In this document: positions 52,914 to 62,863 of the stretch, piece after piece
How positions within the stretch are numbered: position 1 is the first letter of the stretch
Layout: each line of letters begins with the position of its first letter
DNA from: Spirochaetaceae bacterium
GTDB lineage: Bacteria > Spirochaetota > Leptospiria > Leptospirales > Leptonemataceae
Length of the DNA: 64,000 bases
Direction: 5' to 3'
Assembly: GCA_002729885.1 (NCBI GenBank)
Contig: PBUB01000009.1
Span: 120,930 to 184,929, forward strand
Made by a program: the position numbers and the translations under genes
Notes under the pieces: model-generated
Seen by the model: the letters and a program-made list of their open reading frames with translations, nothing else
Databases searched by the model: none
Told to the model about the DNA's origin: nothing

Positions 52914-54041
52914 ATGCATCGAAGGTCTTTCATTACTTCACTGTTTCTTCTAATATTAGGGACTCCTATCGTCTCTCTACAGGCTGCGCCCGAGGTGAAC
53001 TTGACGGCGGACACTGTAGCCCGCTATATTTCCGGGCTTCCAGTGGAGAACGCTGCACTGCCTGCCTCCCTTCAAAACCTGGCCGACTTTAGGGCCCAGA
53101 GGCAGTTCTTTGAACGACGATGGTCCGAGCTCGAGCCACAGCGGCTGGATCCCATGCGTTCCTGGGCTTCCCGAGAGCTAACCGCTGCAAGAAGCGATGC
53201 AGAGACGCTATTCTATCCATTTGGCGGGCCGGATTTCCTGCATGCATTTACATTCTTCCCCAATGCCAATCGATACATTCATTTTGGTCTGGAGCCTCCA
53301 GGTGTAATGCCGGACCTGCTCAACATGAATCAGAAGGAAACAGCAGAAATGTTAACTCTGATTCGCAAATCTCTATTTGCGGTTCTGGAGTGGTCCTTCT
53401 TTAGAACCAACGATATGAAGGTGGACTTGATTCGCAGTCGCATGGGGGCCGCTCCGTTAATTCTGTCCTTCATCGCTCGATCCGGAAATGAAGTATTGAA
53501 AGTGGACTATGTAGAACTGGATGCTTCCGGAAACCTGGTTACGGTTTCTGCGCCCAACAATACGCCCGCCTATCAGGGCCCGGTGAAGGGCATTCGAGTG
53601 TACTTTCGCAAGTCTGAGAGCGCGGCTCCTCAGGAGGTGATCTATTTCTCTCTGGATGTTTCTGATTCTGCTTATTCCAGTAACAAACGGCTGCATACGT
53701 TCATTCAAAAGCAGCAGGGGGTGGTTACCTATTTGAAGGCGGCATCCTATCTAATGCATTACGCAAGCTTCAATCGAATTCGAGGTTTGATTCTGGAAGA
53801 GAGTAAGCATATTCTACAGACGGATTCAGGGATCCCCTATGGATATTTTTCACCGGCGCAGTGGAATCTCACTCTGTACGGTACCTATACAAGTCCTATT
53901 CCACTGTTTAGAAAACGTTATCAGGCTGATCTTCGTTCTGCCTATGTAAAGTCAGCGGAACCGCTACCGTTTGGAATTGGTTACAACTATAGAAAGGGCA
54001 CCTCGAATCTAATGCTTGCCTCAAAGAAGGATTCGCAGTAG
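52914..54041 (+). CDS. Exported protein of unknown function
   Basis: From the ATG at 52914 the protein has 375 residues with a signal peptide (about 1-24, ending SLQA). The mature part is mixed alpha/beta, with FYPFGGPDFLHAFTFFPNAN and HILQTDSGIPYGYF. I do not recognise the family. It is followed after 18 bases by the RpiB-like gene, so they may be co-transcribed. Confidence 0.7.
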   Translation: MHRRSFITSLFLLILGTPIVSLQAAPEVNLTADTVARYISGLPVENAALPASLQNLADFRAQRQFFERRWSELEPQRLDPMRSWASRELTAARSDAETLFYPFGGPDFLHAFTFFPNANRYIHFGLEPPGVMPDLLNMNQKETAEMLTLIRKSLFAVLEWSFFRTNDMKVDLIRSRMGAAPLILSFIARSGNEVLKVDYVELDASGNLVTVSAPNNTPAYQGPVKGIRVYFRKSESAAPQEVIYFSLDVSDSAYSSNKRLHTFIQKQQGVVTYLKAASYLMHYASFNRIRGLILEESKHILQTDSGIPYGYFSPAQWNLTLYGTYTSPIPLFRKRYQADLRSAYVKSAEPLPFGIGYNYRKGTSNLMLASKKDSQ

Positions 54042-54059
54042 GCTCTAACAGGGGGTAAT

Positions 54060-54500
54060 ATGCGAATCATCTTTTCCAGTGATGACTACGGTAATCTGGT
54101 TCCGGCCATTCGAGAAGCCGTACAGAAGGCAGGACATGAATGCCTCTACATAGGTCCGGGCCCTGGCGAAGAGAAGGATTGGCCGGACGTTACCTCGGAA
54201 GCGGCAGCGCGAGTCGCCAGCGGGGAGTTCCATGAAGGGATTGTCATGTGCTGGACAGGAACCGGAGCCACAATCGCGGCCAACAAGGTTCAGGGAATTC
54301 GCGCGGCCCTCTGTGCAGATGCAGAAACCGCCCGAGGAGCCAGGATATGGAACCATGCAAATGTTCTGGCACTGAGCATGCGAAAGACATCGGAACCACT
54401 TGCAGCCGAAATTCTGGAAACCTGGTTTGCCACACCGTTCAGCGAAGATGACTGGAATAAGCGGCAGATTGAGTCAATTCACCGTCTCGATGCAAGGTAG
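54060..54500 (+). CDS. RpiB/LacAB-type sugar-phosphate isomerase-like protein
   Basis: This 146-residue protein has the family motif C64-W-T-G-T-G followed by ATIAANKVQGIRAALC and NHANVLALSMR. In ribose-5-phosphate isomerase B the motif is CGTGIG, so the first glycine is replaced by tryptophan here. This may mark a divergent substrate. Length is normal for RpiB. GGGGGT precedes the start. Confidence 0.85.
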   Translation: MRIIFSSDDYGNLVPAIREAVQKAGHECLYIGPGPGEEKDWPDVTSEAAARVASGEFHEGIVMCWTGTGATIAANKVQGIRAALCADAETARGARIWNHANVLALSMRKTSEPLAAEILETWFATPFSEDDWNKRQIESIHRLDAR

Positions 54501-54516
54501 CGTTGAGAAAACCGCT

Positions 54517-57500
54517 CTAGAGTTCAGCTCTTAGCTGCACTAAAGCGTCTTGAATGAGTTCTGCGCTTTTATGCCCGGGCCGCAGTTCCAGAGCCCGCTC
54601 AATACATTGCTCGGCTCGGTCCACCTGGCCCAGCATTCTGTAGATATCTGCCAGGTTCACCAGGTTATTTGCATGAAAGGGATCTCGCAGCAGTACCCTT
54701 TCTCCCTGGATTCTAGCTTCCTCAATGCGATCTGCTCTTTTGAGTGCATAGGAGGCAAGGTAGATATAGCGAGTACTTGTTGATTGTCTCATCATCCATT
54801 CTTCGCTCCATCGGGCTGCCTGTTCGTAATCCTGCCGGCGAAAGGACATTTCAAACAGCTCCCTGTATATTTCCGAAGGAACTGGATCTCCGGCTTTCTG
54901 AATTTCGGCTAATCGCTCCAGTAGAATGGATTCGTACCTGCCGGAATCGGTGGATTTTAGTTCTCTTGCCGAGGAGGGCAGATCCAGCCTGGGAGACGGA
55001 AGATGTCCCTGAAGTTCAATGCGAAGCAATGACAGATCATCGGATAACTGCCCTCGCTCTTCCAGATTCTTCTGTATAGAAGGAAGTTGCGCCTGGCTCT
55101 CTTCCACAACACTTAGAAAGGCACTTTCATCCATGTTGTAGATTCGATTTCCTTCTTCATCTTTTCCGATGATCAGATCATCCCTTCCATCGCTCCCGGA
55201 AATGAAGATATCTCCTGGTAGCAACTGAAGAGTATAAATTCTGAGCTTTCGCTCGGCCCCTGGAATACCAAGTTTGTGGATGATCTGCTCCTGTTCTGCG
55301 AAAGGAAACGTTGCCTGTTGGTTTCGATAAAGTACAGGCCAGGGATGCTCCGCATTCAGAAAATACATCAGTCCCGAGTGTTCCTCTACAACACCCAGAA
55401 CCATGGAGGCCATCATGTATCCATCGAATGTGCAGAAAATCTTCTGTAGCTCCAGATAGGCATCGCGAAGCCACATCTCTGGATAGAGAGTCTGGATTTC
55501 CCGGCTCAGCTCCGTGCGCTGAATAATGGATTCGAATACACTTCCCAGAATCAGAGCCCCGGCCGCTCCCTGAAGGGACTTTCCCATGGCATCGCCATTC
55601 AAAAATACAATGCATCGCCGGCCCCTTAGTTCAATTGTATGGGCGCTGCAGAAATCTCCGCCGATTTCGCCGGTCCATCTTCGAAAAGCGAATCGCTTCT
55701 TCTGCAAAAGAAGCATATCGGTTCTTATTCGGGGACTCTGAACCTGATTGGACGTTAGAGGATGTATGAGAAGACTCGTCAGGAAGAAATCTCCATCCTG
55801 TCTGGTCTTCAGTTCCTGGATCCTTTTTACAGTGTCCTGCAGTTCCAGGGTTCGTTCTTCTACTCGATCTTCCAGAGTTGTTGCATAATCCTGAAGCTGA
55901 CCTCGTGCCCTTCGAATGGAGGTCACCATTCTATTGAAGGAGCCAGTAAGAAATCCGATTTCATCCTGAACCTGCACCGGCAACCTGATCTTTAGATCGC
56001 CTGAATTGATCTTTTGAACTCCGCTAATCAATGCCTGTAGCGGATCGATGAGAGTCTGCTTGAAGAAAATGCGAAAACCAACCAGAACTACAAAGAGGCA
56101 ACCCAGTAGCATCCATAGTTCGGCCCTGGCTACATTCATCTGCTCCTGACGATAGGATAGATAGGAATAACCGGCTTCGTAATACTGCCCATCTTCCGAT
56201 CCCGGTAGTGCAAAGCAGATGACATGTCCGTACTCTGGATGATCTCGATAATATCTCTTTCCCCCTGGATGGACCGGTAGATAGTAGCGAAAGATTTCCT
56301 GTTTTTTCGCATCCACCGAGTTGTTGTTGTCCCGAATGTAATCCTTCCAGGCATCATAGGCGGCCCGGTCAAAGGGCTGCAGCATCGTATCACTTTCTGC
56401 CCATTTTTTCAGATTTGCATCCAGCTGATCCACCATTCGATCGGGAATCATCCGAATCTGAATTCTGCGAATCCTCAATTCTTTTTGCAGATTCTCAAAG
56501 TCTTCTTCCGGATTTTCCCGGTTGCCGCTTGCATCCAGGTAATCGGAGTAACCATGCAAATAATTCGGCAGGGATTGCACGGCAGGATCGCCTGATACCT
56601 GACTGCGATCCTGATTCTTACCGGACATAGACTCGAAAGCCGAAGCAACGCGAAACATTCCATCAATGCTTTCTGGGAAATCCGGTGGTCCGGTGCGGTA
56701 GACAAAGGAGCTTCCACTTTCCGGAGTATAGTCTATCAAGTATAAGAGATCTGGTGAGTGTTCGCCGGTAGCCATGGAAAGCTTCATGTCCTTTATGCGA
56801 AGACGGTCATAGGCGCTTTCTGCCTGAAGATAGGATGCATAGCTGAGCCATTGAAAGATGACCAGAATGGTAACCAGGCTGATGCCAACCATTTTCGCCA
56901 GAAAGGTAGTGCGATCCAGTGTCTTGTTAATGTAGATAACAATCAGGGCAAAGAAACCCAGAATGGTCATGAGGTTGTAGAGAACCTGGAAATTCCCTCG
57001 ACTCATTCGCCCGGCATGACTGAGTTTATTTGCGATGGCTGGAATCAAGGTGCCAGCCAGAAATGCCAGCATCATCCAGAAAATGGTCCATCGAAGGTTT
57101 CTTTCGTTGCGAATCATTTTCCAGATGGCAATCCCTGGAACCATCAGCACAAAAAGTGCGATTAGATTGGCTATATAGGAGCTTAATTCCCATTCAGCGA
57201 AATCCCAGTAATGCGCGCTAAATCGAAACCAGCGATCTCCATTCAAAGTAGAAAAGATAAACAATCCAGTTAATGACAGTGTGGCCGACCACTGGATCAG
57301 GAGCACCGCTCTGGCGATCTTTCGATTTGGATTGTTGGGAAAGTTCCAGAAAAAATGACCGAAGTGGATGGCCGCCAGAGGGACAAAACAAACGGTGAGG
57401 TATCGATGAAAGGCTGCCAGCGGATGGTATACGGTAGAGGTAAAAATATAGGCCGTATTGGCAATTCCAATGAACATCAGGCCCAGGCCCAGATGTATGG

Positions 57501-57621
57501 TGGCTGCCGATCTTCGAGGAACAGAAATTAGAAAGAAAAGACTTGCAAACAGGGTAAATGCAGTTGCCGTGCTGGAGCTTATGGCATGGAAGTTAAGCTG
57601 TATGAAACCTGGCCAGTCCAT
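54517..57621 (-). CDS. 7TM-HAMP-SpoIIE phosphatase with TPR tail
   Basis: From MDWPGFIQ the protein has 1,034 residues. It has seven membrane segments (about 15-260), a large extracytoplasmic sensor region (about 265-500), another membrane segment, HAMP (about 525-585), a coiled coil, a PP2C-type SpoIIE phosphatase domain (about 620-835, GGDFCSAH and FLNGDAMGKSLQG with aspartate ligands) and a TPR region (about 925-1,030). Such proteins control sigma-factor or anti-sigma antagonist switches. An earlier start at 57702 is possible. No anti-sigma genes are visible in the window. Confidence 0.88.
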   Translation of the reverse strand: MDWPGFIQLNFHAISSSTATAFTLFASLFFLISVPRRSAATIHLGLGLMFIGIANTAYIFTSTVYHPLAAFHRYLTVCFVPLAAIHFGHFFWNFPNNPNRKIARAVLLIQWSATLSLTGLFIFSTLNGDRWFRFSAHYWDFAEWELSSYIANLIALFVLMVPGIAIWKMIRNERNLRWTIFWMMLAFLAGTLIPAIANKLSHAGRMSRGNFQVLYNLMTILGFFALIVIYINKTLDRTTFLAKMVGISLVTILVIFQWLSYASYLQAESAYDRLRIKDMKLSMATGEHSPDLLYLIDYTPESGSSFVYRTGPPDFPESIDGMFRVASAFESMSGKNQDRSQVSGDPAVQSLPNYLHGYSDYLDASGNRENPEEDFENLQKELRIRRIQIRMIPDRMVDQLDANLKKWAESDTMLQPFDRAAYDAWKDYIRDNNNSVDAKKQEIFRYYLPVHPGGKRYYRDHPEYGHVICFALPGSEDGQYYEAGYSYLSYRQEQMNVARAELWMLLGCLFVVLVGFRIFFKQTLIDPLQALISGVQKINSGDLKIRLPVQVQDEIGFLTGSFNRMVTSIRRARGQLQDYATTLEDRVEERTLELQDTVKRIQELKTRQDGDFFLTSLLIHPLTSNQVQSPRIRTDMLLLQKKRFAFRRWTGEIGGDFCSAHTIELRGRRCIVFLNGDAMGKSLQGAAGALILGSVFESIIQRTELSREIQTLYPEMWLRDAYLELQKIFCTFDGYMMASMVLGVVEEHSGLMYFLNAEHPWPVLYRNQQATFPFAEQEQIIHKLGIPGAERKLRIYTLQLLPGDIFISGSDGRDDLIIGKDEEGNRIYNMDESAFLSVVEESQAQLPSIQKNLEERGQLSDDLSLLRIELQGHLPSPRLDLPSSARELKSTDSGRYESILLERLAEIQKAGDPVPSEIYRELFEMSFRRQDYEQAARWSEEWMMRQSTSTRYIYLASYALKRADRIEEARIQGERVLLRDPFHANNLVNLADIYRMLGQVDRAEQCIERALELRPGHKSAELIQDALVQLRAEL

Positions 57622-58483
57622 AGATGCATCTCGAATCTGCAAGTTGCCCGGCCTACGGTCAACCTTAAAGGTCCAGGTCAGGGGCCGGCGGCCAGGACAC
57701 ACGGCGCATTATGTCCTGGCTGTAGTATTCTGCCTGCTTTTCTCTGGCTGCAGTGGATACAGCGCCTCCATTCCGGCATCGGACTGTTCAGGCTTTGAAC
57801 GGGATTTCCTGGTGCTGGTCAAGGATGGTTCCACCATTGAAAAAACCGGAAATCTGTCTTTGCTCAATCAGGAGCTGTCTCCTGCCTCTACAATCAAGCC
57901 CGCCATGGCCCTGGCTCTACTCCGTGATGGATTCAATCCCGAAAGAGAAATAACCGTGGATGATAAATTTATAAAGGGAACACCCAGGGCCATTGATCTA
58001 TCCGAGGCACTCCTGTTTTCCAGTAATGACTATTTTCGCACTGTGGCCCGGGAAAAGGAAGGTCCATTCTTTCGAAGTGCGCTGGGCGAAATGCAGTTCT
58101 TTCCCGGAGCGCTGCCTGCTTCCTGGCCGGAGCAGCTGGATGAGATTGTTCATGGAGCTGGCCAGAAAACCACAGCCCTTCATCAGCTTGAGTTTATGGA
58201 TCGATTGCTACGAGGTGAACTGGATTATTCAGAGAAGCTGATTCCTCTTATTGAATGGCCCAGGACAGATTCGGACCGTTCCAGGATGCCGGAACTTCAT
58301 ATCTATGGAAAGACCGGAGCCTGGGATCAAACGGTATGGTTTGTTGGTGGTGCCCGCCAAAGTGCTCAGGTTCGTTCTCTGGTTGTGGTAACGAAAGGAC
58401 ACTGGACCAGAAGGAAGCAAGCCATACAGTACTTCTACTGCACTTTTGCTCAGCAACTGCCGGACCACCCTCTCATTCCATGA
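57602..58483 (+). CDS. Class D beta-lactamase-like lipoprotein
   Basis: This roughly 293-residue protein has a lipobox (F-S-G-C50) and a penicillin-binding-type domain with S96-T-I-K99, SSND (S140 as the second motif) and YGKTGAW as the third. That order fits class D beta-lactamases and related BlaR-like sensors. WFVGG after KTG also fits. The start shown overlaps the divergent phosphatase gene by 20 bases. Hydrolysis of beta-lactams is not shown by sequence; it could be a peptidoglycan-related serine hydrolase. Confidence 0.75.
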   Translation: MKPGQSIDASRICKLPGLRSTLKVQVRGRRPGHTAHYVLAVVFCLLFSGCSGYSASIPASDCSGFERDFLVLVKDGSTIEKTGNLSLLNQELSPASTIKPAMALALLRDGFNPEREITVDDKFIKGTPRAIDLSEALLFSSNDYFRTVAREKEGPFFRSALGEMQFFPGALPASWPEQLDEIVHGAGQKTTALHQLEFMDRLLRGELDYSEKLIPLIEWPRTDSDRSRMPELHIYGKTGAWDQTVWFVGGARQSAQVRSLVVVTKGHWTRRKQAIQYFYCTFAQQLPDHPLIP

Positions 58484-58817
58484 ACATGCTCTGATTACTA
58501 TCTATGCTATGGGAGTATGGGCTTTCGCGATGATTTCGCGGGAGTTACCAGAGGCAGGGGGCCCTACGGCATCTCCCTTTTCCCTTTTTCATTTTCGCTG
58601 TTCGCTTCGCCATTGTCCGTTGGTTCTCTTTTCCCTTGCTCATTGCATCTTTTCTTTTGCAGATTCCTTTTTGTCCGAGGTTCGGTGTTCCGGGCTTTTT
58701 TAATTCCATTTCTCGGCCAGGGTTGGCCTGTGGACCACAGAATCAGAGATTTTTTATTGACGAAATAGAATTCGTATGTTTCTGTAATAGCAAAGCTTAT
58801 CCTGGAGTATTTATCTA
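58484..58817 (+). other. Gene-free, pyrimidine-rich stretch
   Basis: About 330 bases between the beta-lactamase-like gene and dabB. From about 58560 to 58690 the plus strand is dominated by C and T (CCCTTTTTCATTTTC and similar). Weak frames here have no ribosome sites. The dabB promoter is probably near 58750 (TTGACG at 58757), but the -10 is unclear. Confidence 0.45.
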
Positions 58818-60320
58818 ATGCGAAGATATATCAGTATTCGAGTGGTGCATGCGATGCTCTGGATCCTGGCGGTCCTGGCATTGCTATCCTGTTTCTGGGT
58901 CCTCATTCAGGGACCGGAGACCTTACAGGTCCTGAAATTCACGGTCCTGCGTATCAAGGTAGCTCTTTCGCTCAGGTTTGATGCCCTTTCAACTATACTA
59001 TTTCTGATGATTTCGCTTCTGGCGGCGGCCATTGCCCGATTTGCCATACGACATCTGGATGGGGAGGAGCGTCAGTGGTACTACTATCAGTATCTGCTAT
59101 TAACTGTATTTGCTGTTTCTTTATTCGTGCTTTCCAGTAACCTGCTGATGCTTTTTGCAGCCTGGCTTCTCACAAGTTATGGTCTTCACAGGTTGCTTAT
59201 CTACTATAATGATCAGCCGGAAGCGTTGAATGCAGCCAAAAAAAAGGCTGTGGTGAGTCGCATCGGAGACCTGGCATTAATTGCAGGTATCATACTTATT
59301 TTTGATACCTTTCATACTCTGGAATTTGAAAGAATCTTTGCCATGTATGAATCCTGGCCATCCTATCGCCAGGACTCCCTTCGCATGGAAATAATTATCC
59401 TGCTTTTTGTGGTAGGTGCCATGATCAAGTCGGCTCAGTTTCCTTTCCATTTCTGGCTGCCAGATACCATGGCCACTCCATCACCGGTGTCTGCACTCAT
59501 GCATGCCGGAATCATAAATGCTGGCGGGTTTCTTATGATTCGCATCAGCCCGCTATTGCAGGAGGTTCAGTGGGGGCCGGCGCTGCTAATCGTAGCTGGT
59601 GCTCTAACTTCTGTGTATGGCGCACTTTCCATGATTACGCAGAGTAATATTAAGAAGAAACTGGGTTACTCTACAATCAGTCAGATGGGTATGATGCTAT
59701 TTGCCTGTGGCCTGGGTGCATACAGCATCGCTCTGTTTCATATTTTTGCGCATAGCTTCTACAAAGCTCATGCATTCCTTTCCACCGGTTCTCTGGTGGA
59801 AGAGTCGCGAAAGACCGGGTTCAAGCTCAGGCCCATTTCCTGGCCTGGAATGCTGCTGGCCATGGCTGGCGGGGCAGGACTCATCTATGGGGCCCTGGAG
59901 TTTGATTCTGGCGCGCACTTCGCACTCTTTATCTATGGAACAGTGCTCTGGTTCGGTTTGATTCAGAATTCAGGCAGCGGCTCTGTGGAATATTCCTTTC
60001 TGAGAGTCTGGAGCGGCATACTAACGCTCATGCTGGTGGCTCTGGGAATGTATGCTCTCCTGGAATTCTCCCTGGGACTGTATCTCAAAGATCTGGTACC
60101 GGAGAACAGAACTCAGAGCTGGAATTCGCCTTACTTTATCGCAAGTATGGTGGCTGCATTCCTGTTCTTTCTTGGGCTCTTGCTTACCCGGTCTCTACAG
60201 AGGGGAGACCGCATTACTCGCAGGCTGTATGTGTTTTTGCTCAATGGAGGATATTTCTCCGCTCTATCCGATCGATGGATGGAGAAGAATACACCCCTGA
60301 TGTCCAGAGGAGGCGCTTGA
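58818..60320 (+). CDS. dabB: DabB, NuoL-like subunit of the DIC transporter
   Basis: This 500-residue protein is an antiporter-type membrane subunit with about 13-14 hydrophobic helices. The core is SAQFPFHFWLPDTMATPSPVSALMHAG followed by KKKLGYSTISQMGMML and FHIFAHSFYKAHAFLSTGS, as in NuoL/MrpA. Complex I genes are absent. Its partner dabA begins one base after its stop. In the DAB systems this subunit supplies proton motive force to drive bicarbonate or CO2 capture. Confidence 0.92.
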   Translation: MRRYISIRVVHAMLWILAVLALLSCFWVLIQGPETLQVLKFTVLRIKVALSLRFDALSTILFLMISLLAAAIARFAIRHLDGEERQWYYYQYLLLTVFAVSLFVLSSNLLMLFAAWLLTSYGLHRLLIYYNDQPEALNAAKKKAVVSRIGDLALIAGIILIFDTFHTLEFERIFAMYESWPSYRQDSLRMEIIILLFVVGAMIKSAQFPFHFWLPDTMATPSPVSALMHAGIINAGGFLMIRISPLLQEVQWGPALLIVAGALTSVYGALSMITQSNIKKKLGYSTISQMGMMLFACGLGAYSIALFHIFAHSFYKAHAFLSTGSLVEESRKTGFKLRPISWPGMLLAMAGGAGLIYGALEFDSGAHFALFIYGTVLWFGLIQNSGSGSVEYSFLRVWSGILTLMLVALGMYALLEFSLGLYLKDLVPENRTQSWNSPYFIASMVAAFLFFLGLLLTRSLQRGDRITRRLYVFLLNGGYFSALSDRWMEKNTPLMSRGGA

Positions 60321-60321
60321 A

Positions 60322-62772
60322 ATGGAAGAGTTAAAGACGAATCTCTCAAATTCGAATGGCATCTCTATAAGGCCGGAAGAGACCCTGAATATGGTCAGTC
60401 CTTCCTGGCCACTTCAAAGCATTGCTGCTGTAAACCCGTTCTGGTTCTTTCGGGACAGGACATTCTATCAGGTGGTTACGGAGCTGAGTCCCATCCTCCA
60501 TGCCTCCCTGCTCATGCCTCTTCAGTACTACCTGGAGGAGTTTGCCCGGGGAAATATCACAGATTCTTCTATAGAGTCCGTCCTGGAAGAATATAGATCG
60601 GAGTGGGAAGAGATTCCCAGAAATGTGGACGATTTGATTCAGCTTTCGCGGGGCACCGATGCTATGATTCGCAGATATCCCTCTGTGGCGGAGCAGATTC
60701 AGGCCAATCAGTACTGGCATAGATGTGTGCAGCAGGATCTGGGAAAGATGGTAGCTGCCTATCTGGATGATCAGCAGGCTCTTGCTCCTTTTCCCGGTCA
60801 AAACGGAGATTTCTGGAATGCCTTTACGGAGGCCATCCAGTTTGACCGATCCATGGAAGCCTACGGCGCCACGGGCTTTCGCCAGTATGTTCGCGAACTA
60901 ACCGATCTTACGGCCGGGGAAGCCATTGAAAGAGCCTTGAAGCAGATGGGTCTGGCATCGGCGGAAGCGCAGAAAATGTATCTTCAGCGCTTGCTGGCCT
61001 CTATTCTGGGATGGGCTTCGCAATTCAAGTATATGGAATGGCAGACTTCGCTGGGCTACGATGTGGCCAGGAGAAGTTCGGTGCTGGATCTGCTGGCTGT
61101 ACGGGTCCTGTATGATTACGGATTGTTTCGCTTTTCCCAGGATACAGACTTTGCTCCGGCACTTTCCTTCTGGCAAACCTCCTACAATGAGCTGGGCAGT
61201 AAATCCGATCGGATGGTGCATGGCTATCGATTGCATTATGTATGGCAGTGCGCGCAGGAACGATCCTTTCAGAAAAGGGTTGCTTCTGGCTTTGTGGATG
61301 CAGCGCCGGGGCAGGAACCGCCCAGATATCAGATGGCATTTTGCATCGATGTTCGCTCGGAGGTGATTCGCAGAAGATTGGAGGCGGAAGAACCAGCATT
61401 GCGTACCATCGGTTTTGCAGGCTTCTTCGGGCTTCCTTTCGCTTACAAGCAGATCAGCGAAAAGCATCCAGCCAGTCGACTTCCAGTGCTTCTAAAGCCA
61501 GCTTTCGTAGCAACGGAAGAGCCCAGAAAGAATGCTCGCGTGGGTAGAAAATCGTTAAACACAGGAATGATTCTGAGCTACTTTCGTAATCTTCGCAAAG
61601 CTCCTCTTTCTTCATTTCTATTTGTGGAATTGTTCGGGCTTCTGTCTGTGGAAAAGGTAGTGCGTCAGACCTTCCATTCGCTCATGCGAAAATTTAGAGG
61701 CAACAATCTTCCTCAAAGATTCGATGACCGAAGAACCATACCGGATCATAAAAATCTGATGGGTAGCGATGGTCAGGCTCTTTCAGTATCGCAAAAAGCA
61801 GACCTTGTAAAAGGACCTCTGAGACACATGGGTCTTCTGGACAGGATGGCGGAGTTTGTGTTTCTCGTGGGCCATGGTGCGGATACCACAAACAACGCTT
61901 TTGGTTCTTCCCTGGACTGCGGGGCCTGTGGCGGTCATGCAGGAGATATCAACGCCAGGCTTCTGGCATCTCTGTTAAATGAGCCAGAGGTCCGATCTGA
62001 GCTGGCCGGGCAGGGAATTCGCATTCCGGATGCCACATTGTTTATTCCTGCAATACATGAGACGGTAACAGACAACATCTATATCCTGGATCTACATCGC
62101 GTTCCAGAAGATAGAAAAAGAGAAGTCAAAGAGGTTCAGAAGACCATGGATCTGGCTTCCCGGAAGGCCCGCAAAGAGCGAAGCGTGGCACGCTCGGCGG
62201 TTCTGGATCCTCATTTCAATCGAAGACCCAGAAACTGGGCCGAAATTCGACCAGAATGGGGGCTTACCGGAAATGCATCGTTCATCGTGGCGCCCAGGGA
62301 AAGGACCAGAGGTATGAATCTGCATGGTCGCTCCTTTTTGCATGATTACGACTGGTCCAGGGATGATGGCTTTCAGAGTCTGGAGCTCATCATGACGGCA
62401 CCGATGGTAGTAACGAACTGGATCAATATGCAGTATTACGCATCGTCGGTGGCCCCGGACGTATACGGTTCCGGGTCAAAACTACTGCACAATCTGGTAT
62501 GCGAAACCCGGGTTCAATCCGGCAATGGCGGAGATTTGAGAGTTGGATTGCCTTTTCAATCCGTCCATGATGGAGAGCGCCTGGTGCATGAGCCACTTAG
62601 ATTGAGTGTGTTTATCGAGGCCCCTGAAGATGCCATCGAATCCATCATTCAGAAGCATGAAGTAGTGCGCGATCTGGTGGACAATGACTGGCTGCTTCTT
62701 CTGCAAATTCATCCAGAAGACAAAGTAGTTCGCAGAAGACAGAAAGGCGGAAAGTATGCCCCGATGGGCTAG
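60322..62772 (+). CDS. dabA: DabA (DUF2309) zinc subunit of the DIC transporter
   Basis: This 816-residue protein has the carbonic-anhydrase-like zinc site C341-I-D343 and H518, C533, with the same 15-residue H-to-C spacing as in DabA2 of Halothiobacillus. The motifs FCIDVRSE and LVGHGADTTNNAFGSSLDCGACGGHAG are present. With DabB it forms an energy-coupled inorganic carbon pump. An uptake role in CO2-requiring growth is inferred. Confidence 0.94.
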   Translation: MEELKTNLSNSNGISIRPEETLNMVSPSWPLQSIAAVNPFWFFRDRTFYQVVTELSPILHASLLMPLQYYLEEFARGNITDSSIESVLEEYRSEWEEIPRNVDDLIQLSRGTDAMIRRYPSVAEQIQANQYWHRCVQQDLGKMVAAYLDDQQALAPFPGQNGDFWNAFTEAIQFDRSMEAYGATGFRQYVRELTDLTAGEAIERALKQMGLASAEAQKMYLQRLLASILGWASQFKYMEWQTSLGYDVARRSSVLDLLAVRVLYDYGLFRFSQDTDFAPALSFWQTSYNELGSKSDRMVHGYRLHYVWQCAQERSFQKRVASGFVDAAPGQEPPRYQMAFCIDVRSEVIRRRLEAEEPALRTIGFAGFFGLPFAYKQISEKHPASRLPVLLKPAFVATEEPRKNARVGRKSLNTGMILSYFRNLRKAPLSSFLFVELFGLLSVEKVVRQTFHSLMRKFRGNNLPQRFDDRRTIPDHKNLMGSDGQALSVSQKADLVKGPLRHMGLLDRMAEFVFLVGHGADTTNNAFGSSLDCGACGGHAGDINARLLASLLNEPEVRSELAGQGIRIPDATLFIPAIHETVTDNIYILDLHRVPEDRKREVKEVQKTMDLASRKARKERSVARSAVLDPHFNRRPRNWAEIRPEWGLTGNASFIVAPRERTRGMNLHGRSFLHDYDWSRDDGFQSLELIMTAPMVVTNWINMQYYASSVAPDVYGSGSKLLHNLVCETRVQSGNGGDLRVGLPFQSVHDGERLVHEPLRLSVFIEAPEDAIESIIQKHEVVRDLVDNDWLLLLQIHPEDKVVRRRQKGGKYAPMG

Positions 62773-62801
62773 CAATAAGCTCGCTCAACAGCATTATCGG
62801 G

Positions 62802-62828
62802 TCCGGCGATTCTCGCTGAATCGCCGGA
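62802..62828. terminator. Bidirectional hairpin between convergent genes
   Basis: TCCGGCGATTC pairs perfectly with GAATCGCCGGA around five bases, between the convergent dabA and hydrolase genes. No long T-run flanks it. Confidence 0.6.
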
Positions 62829-62863
62829 GGAATCCCTGGCCGGTTCCGGCGAAGAAGTGGAAA

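Noticed and set aside
58446..58818. Several overlapping plus-strand frames in the pyrimidine-rich gap
   Set aside because: Their Ser/Phe/Leu-rich translations follow from base bias; there is no start signal.
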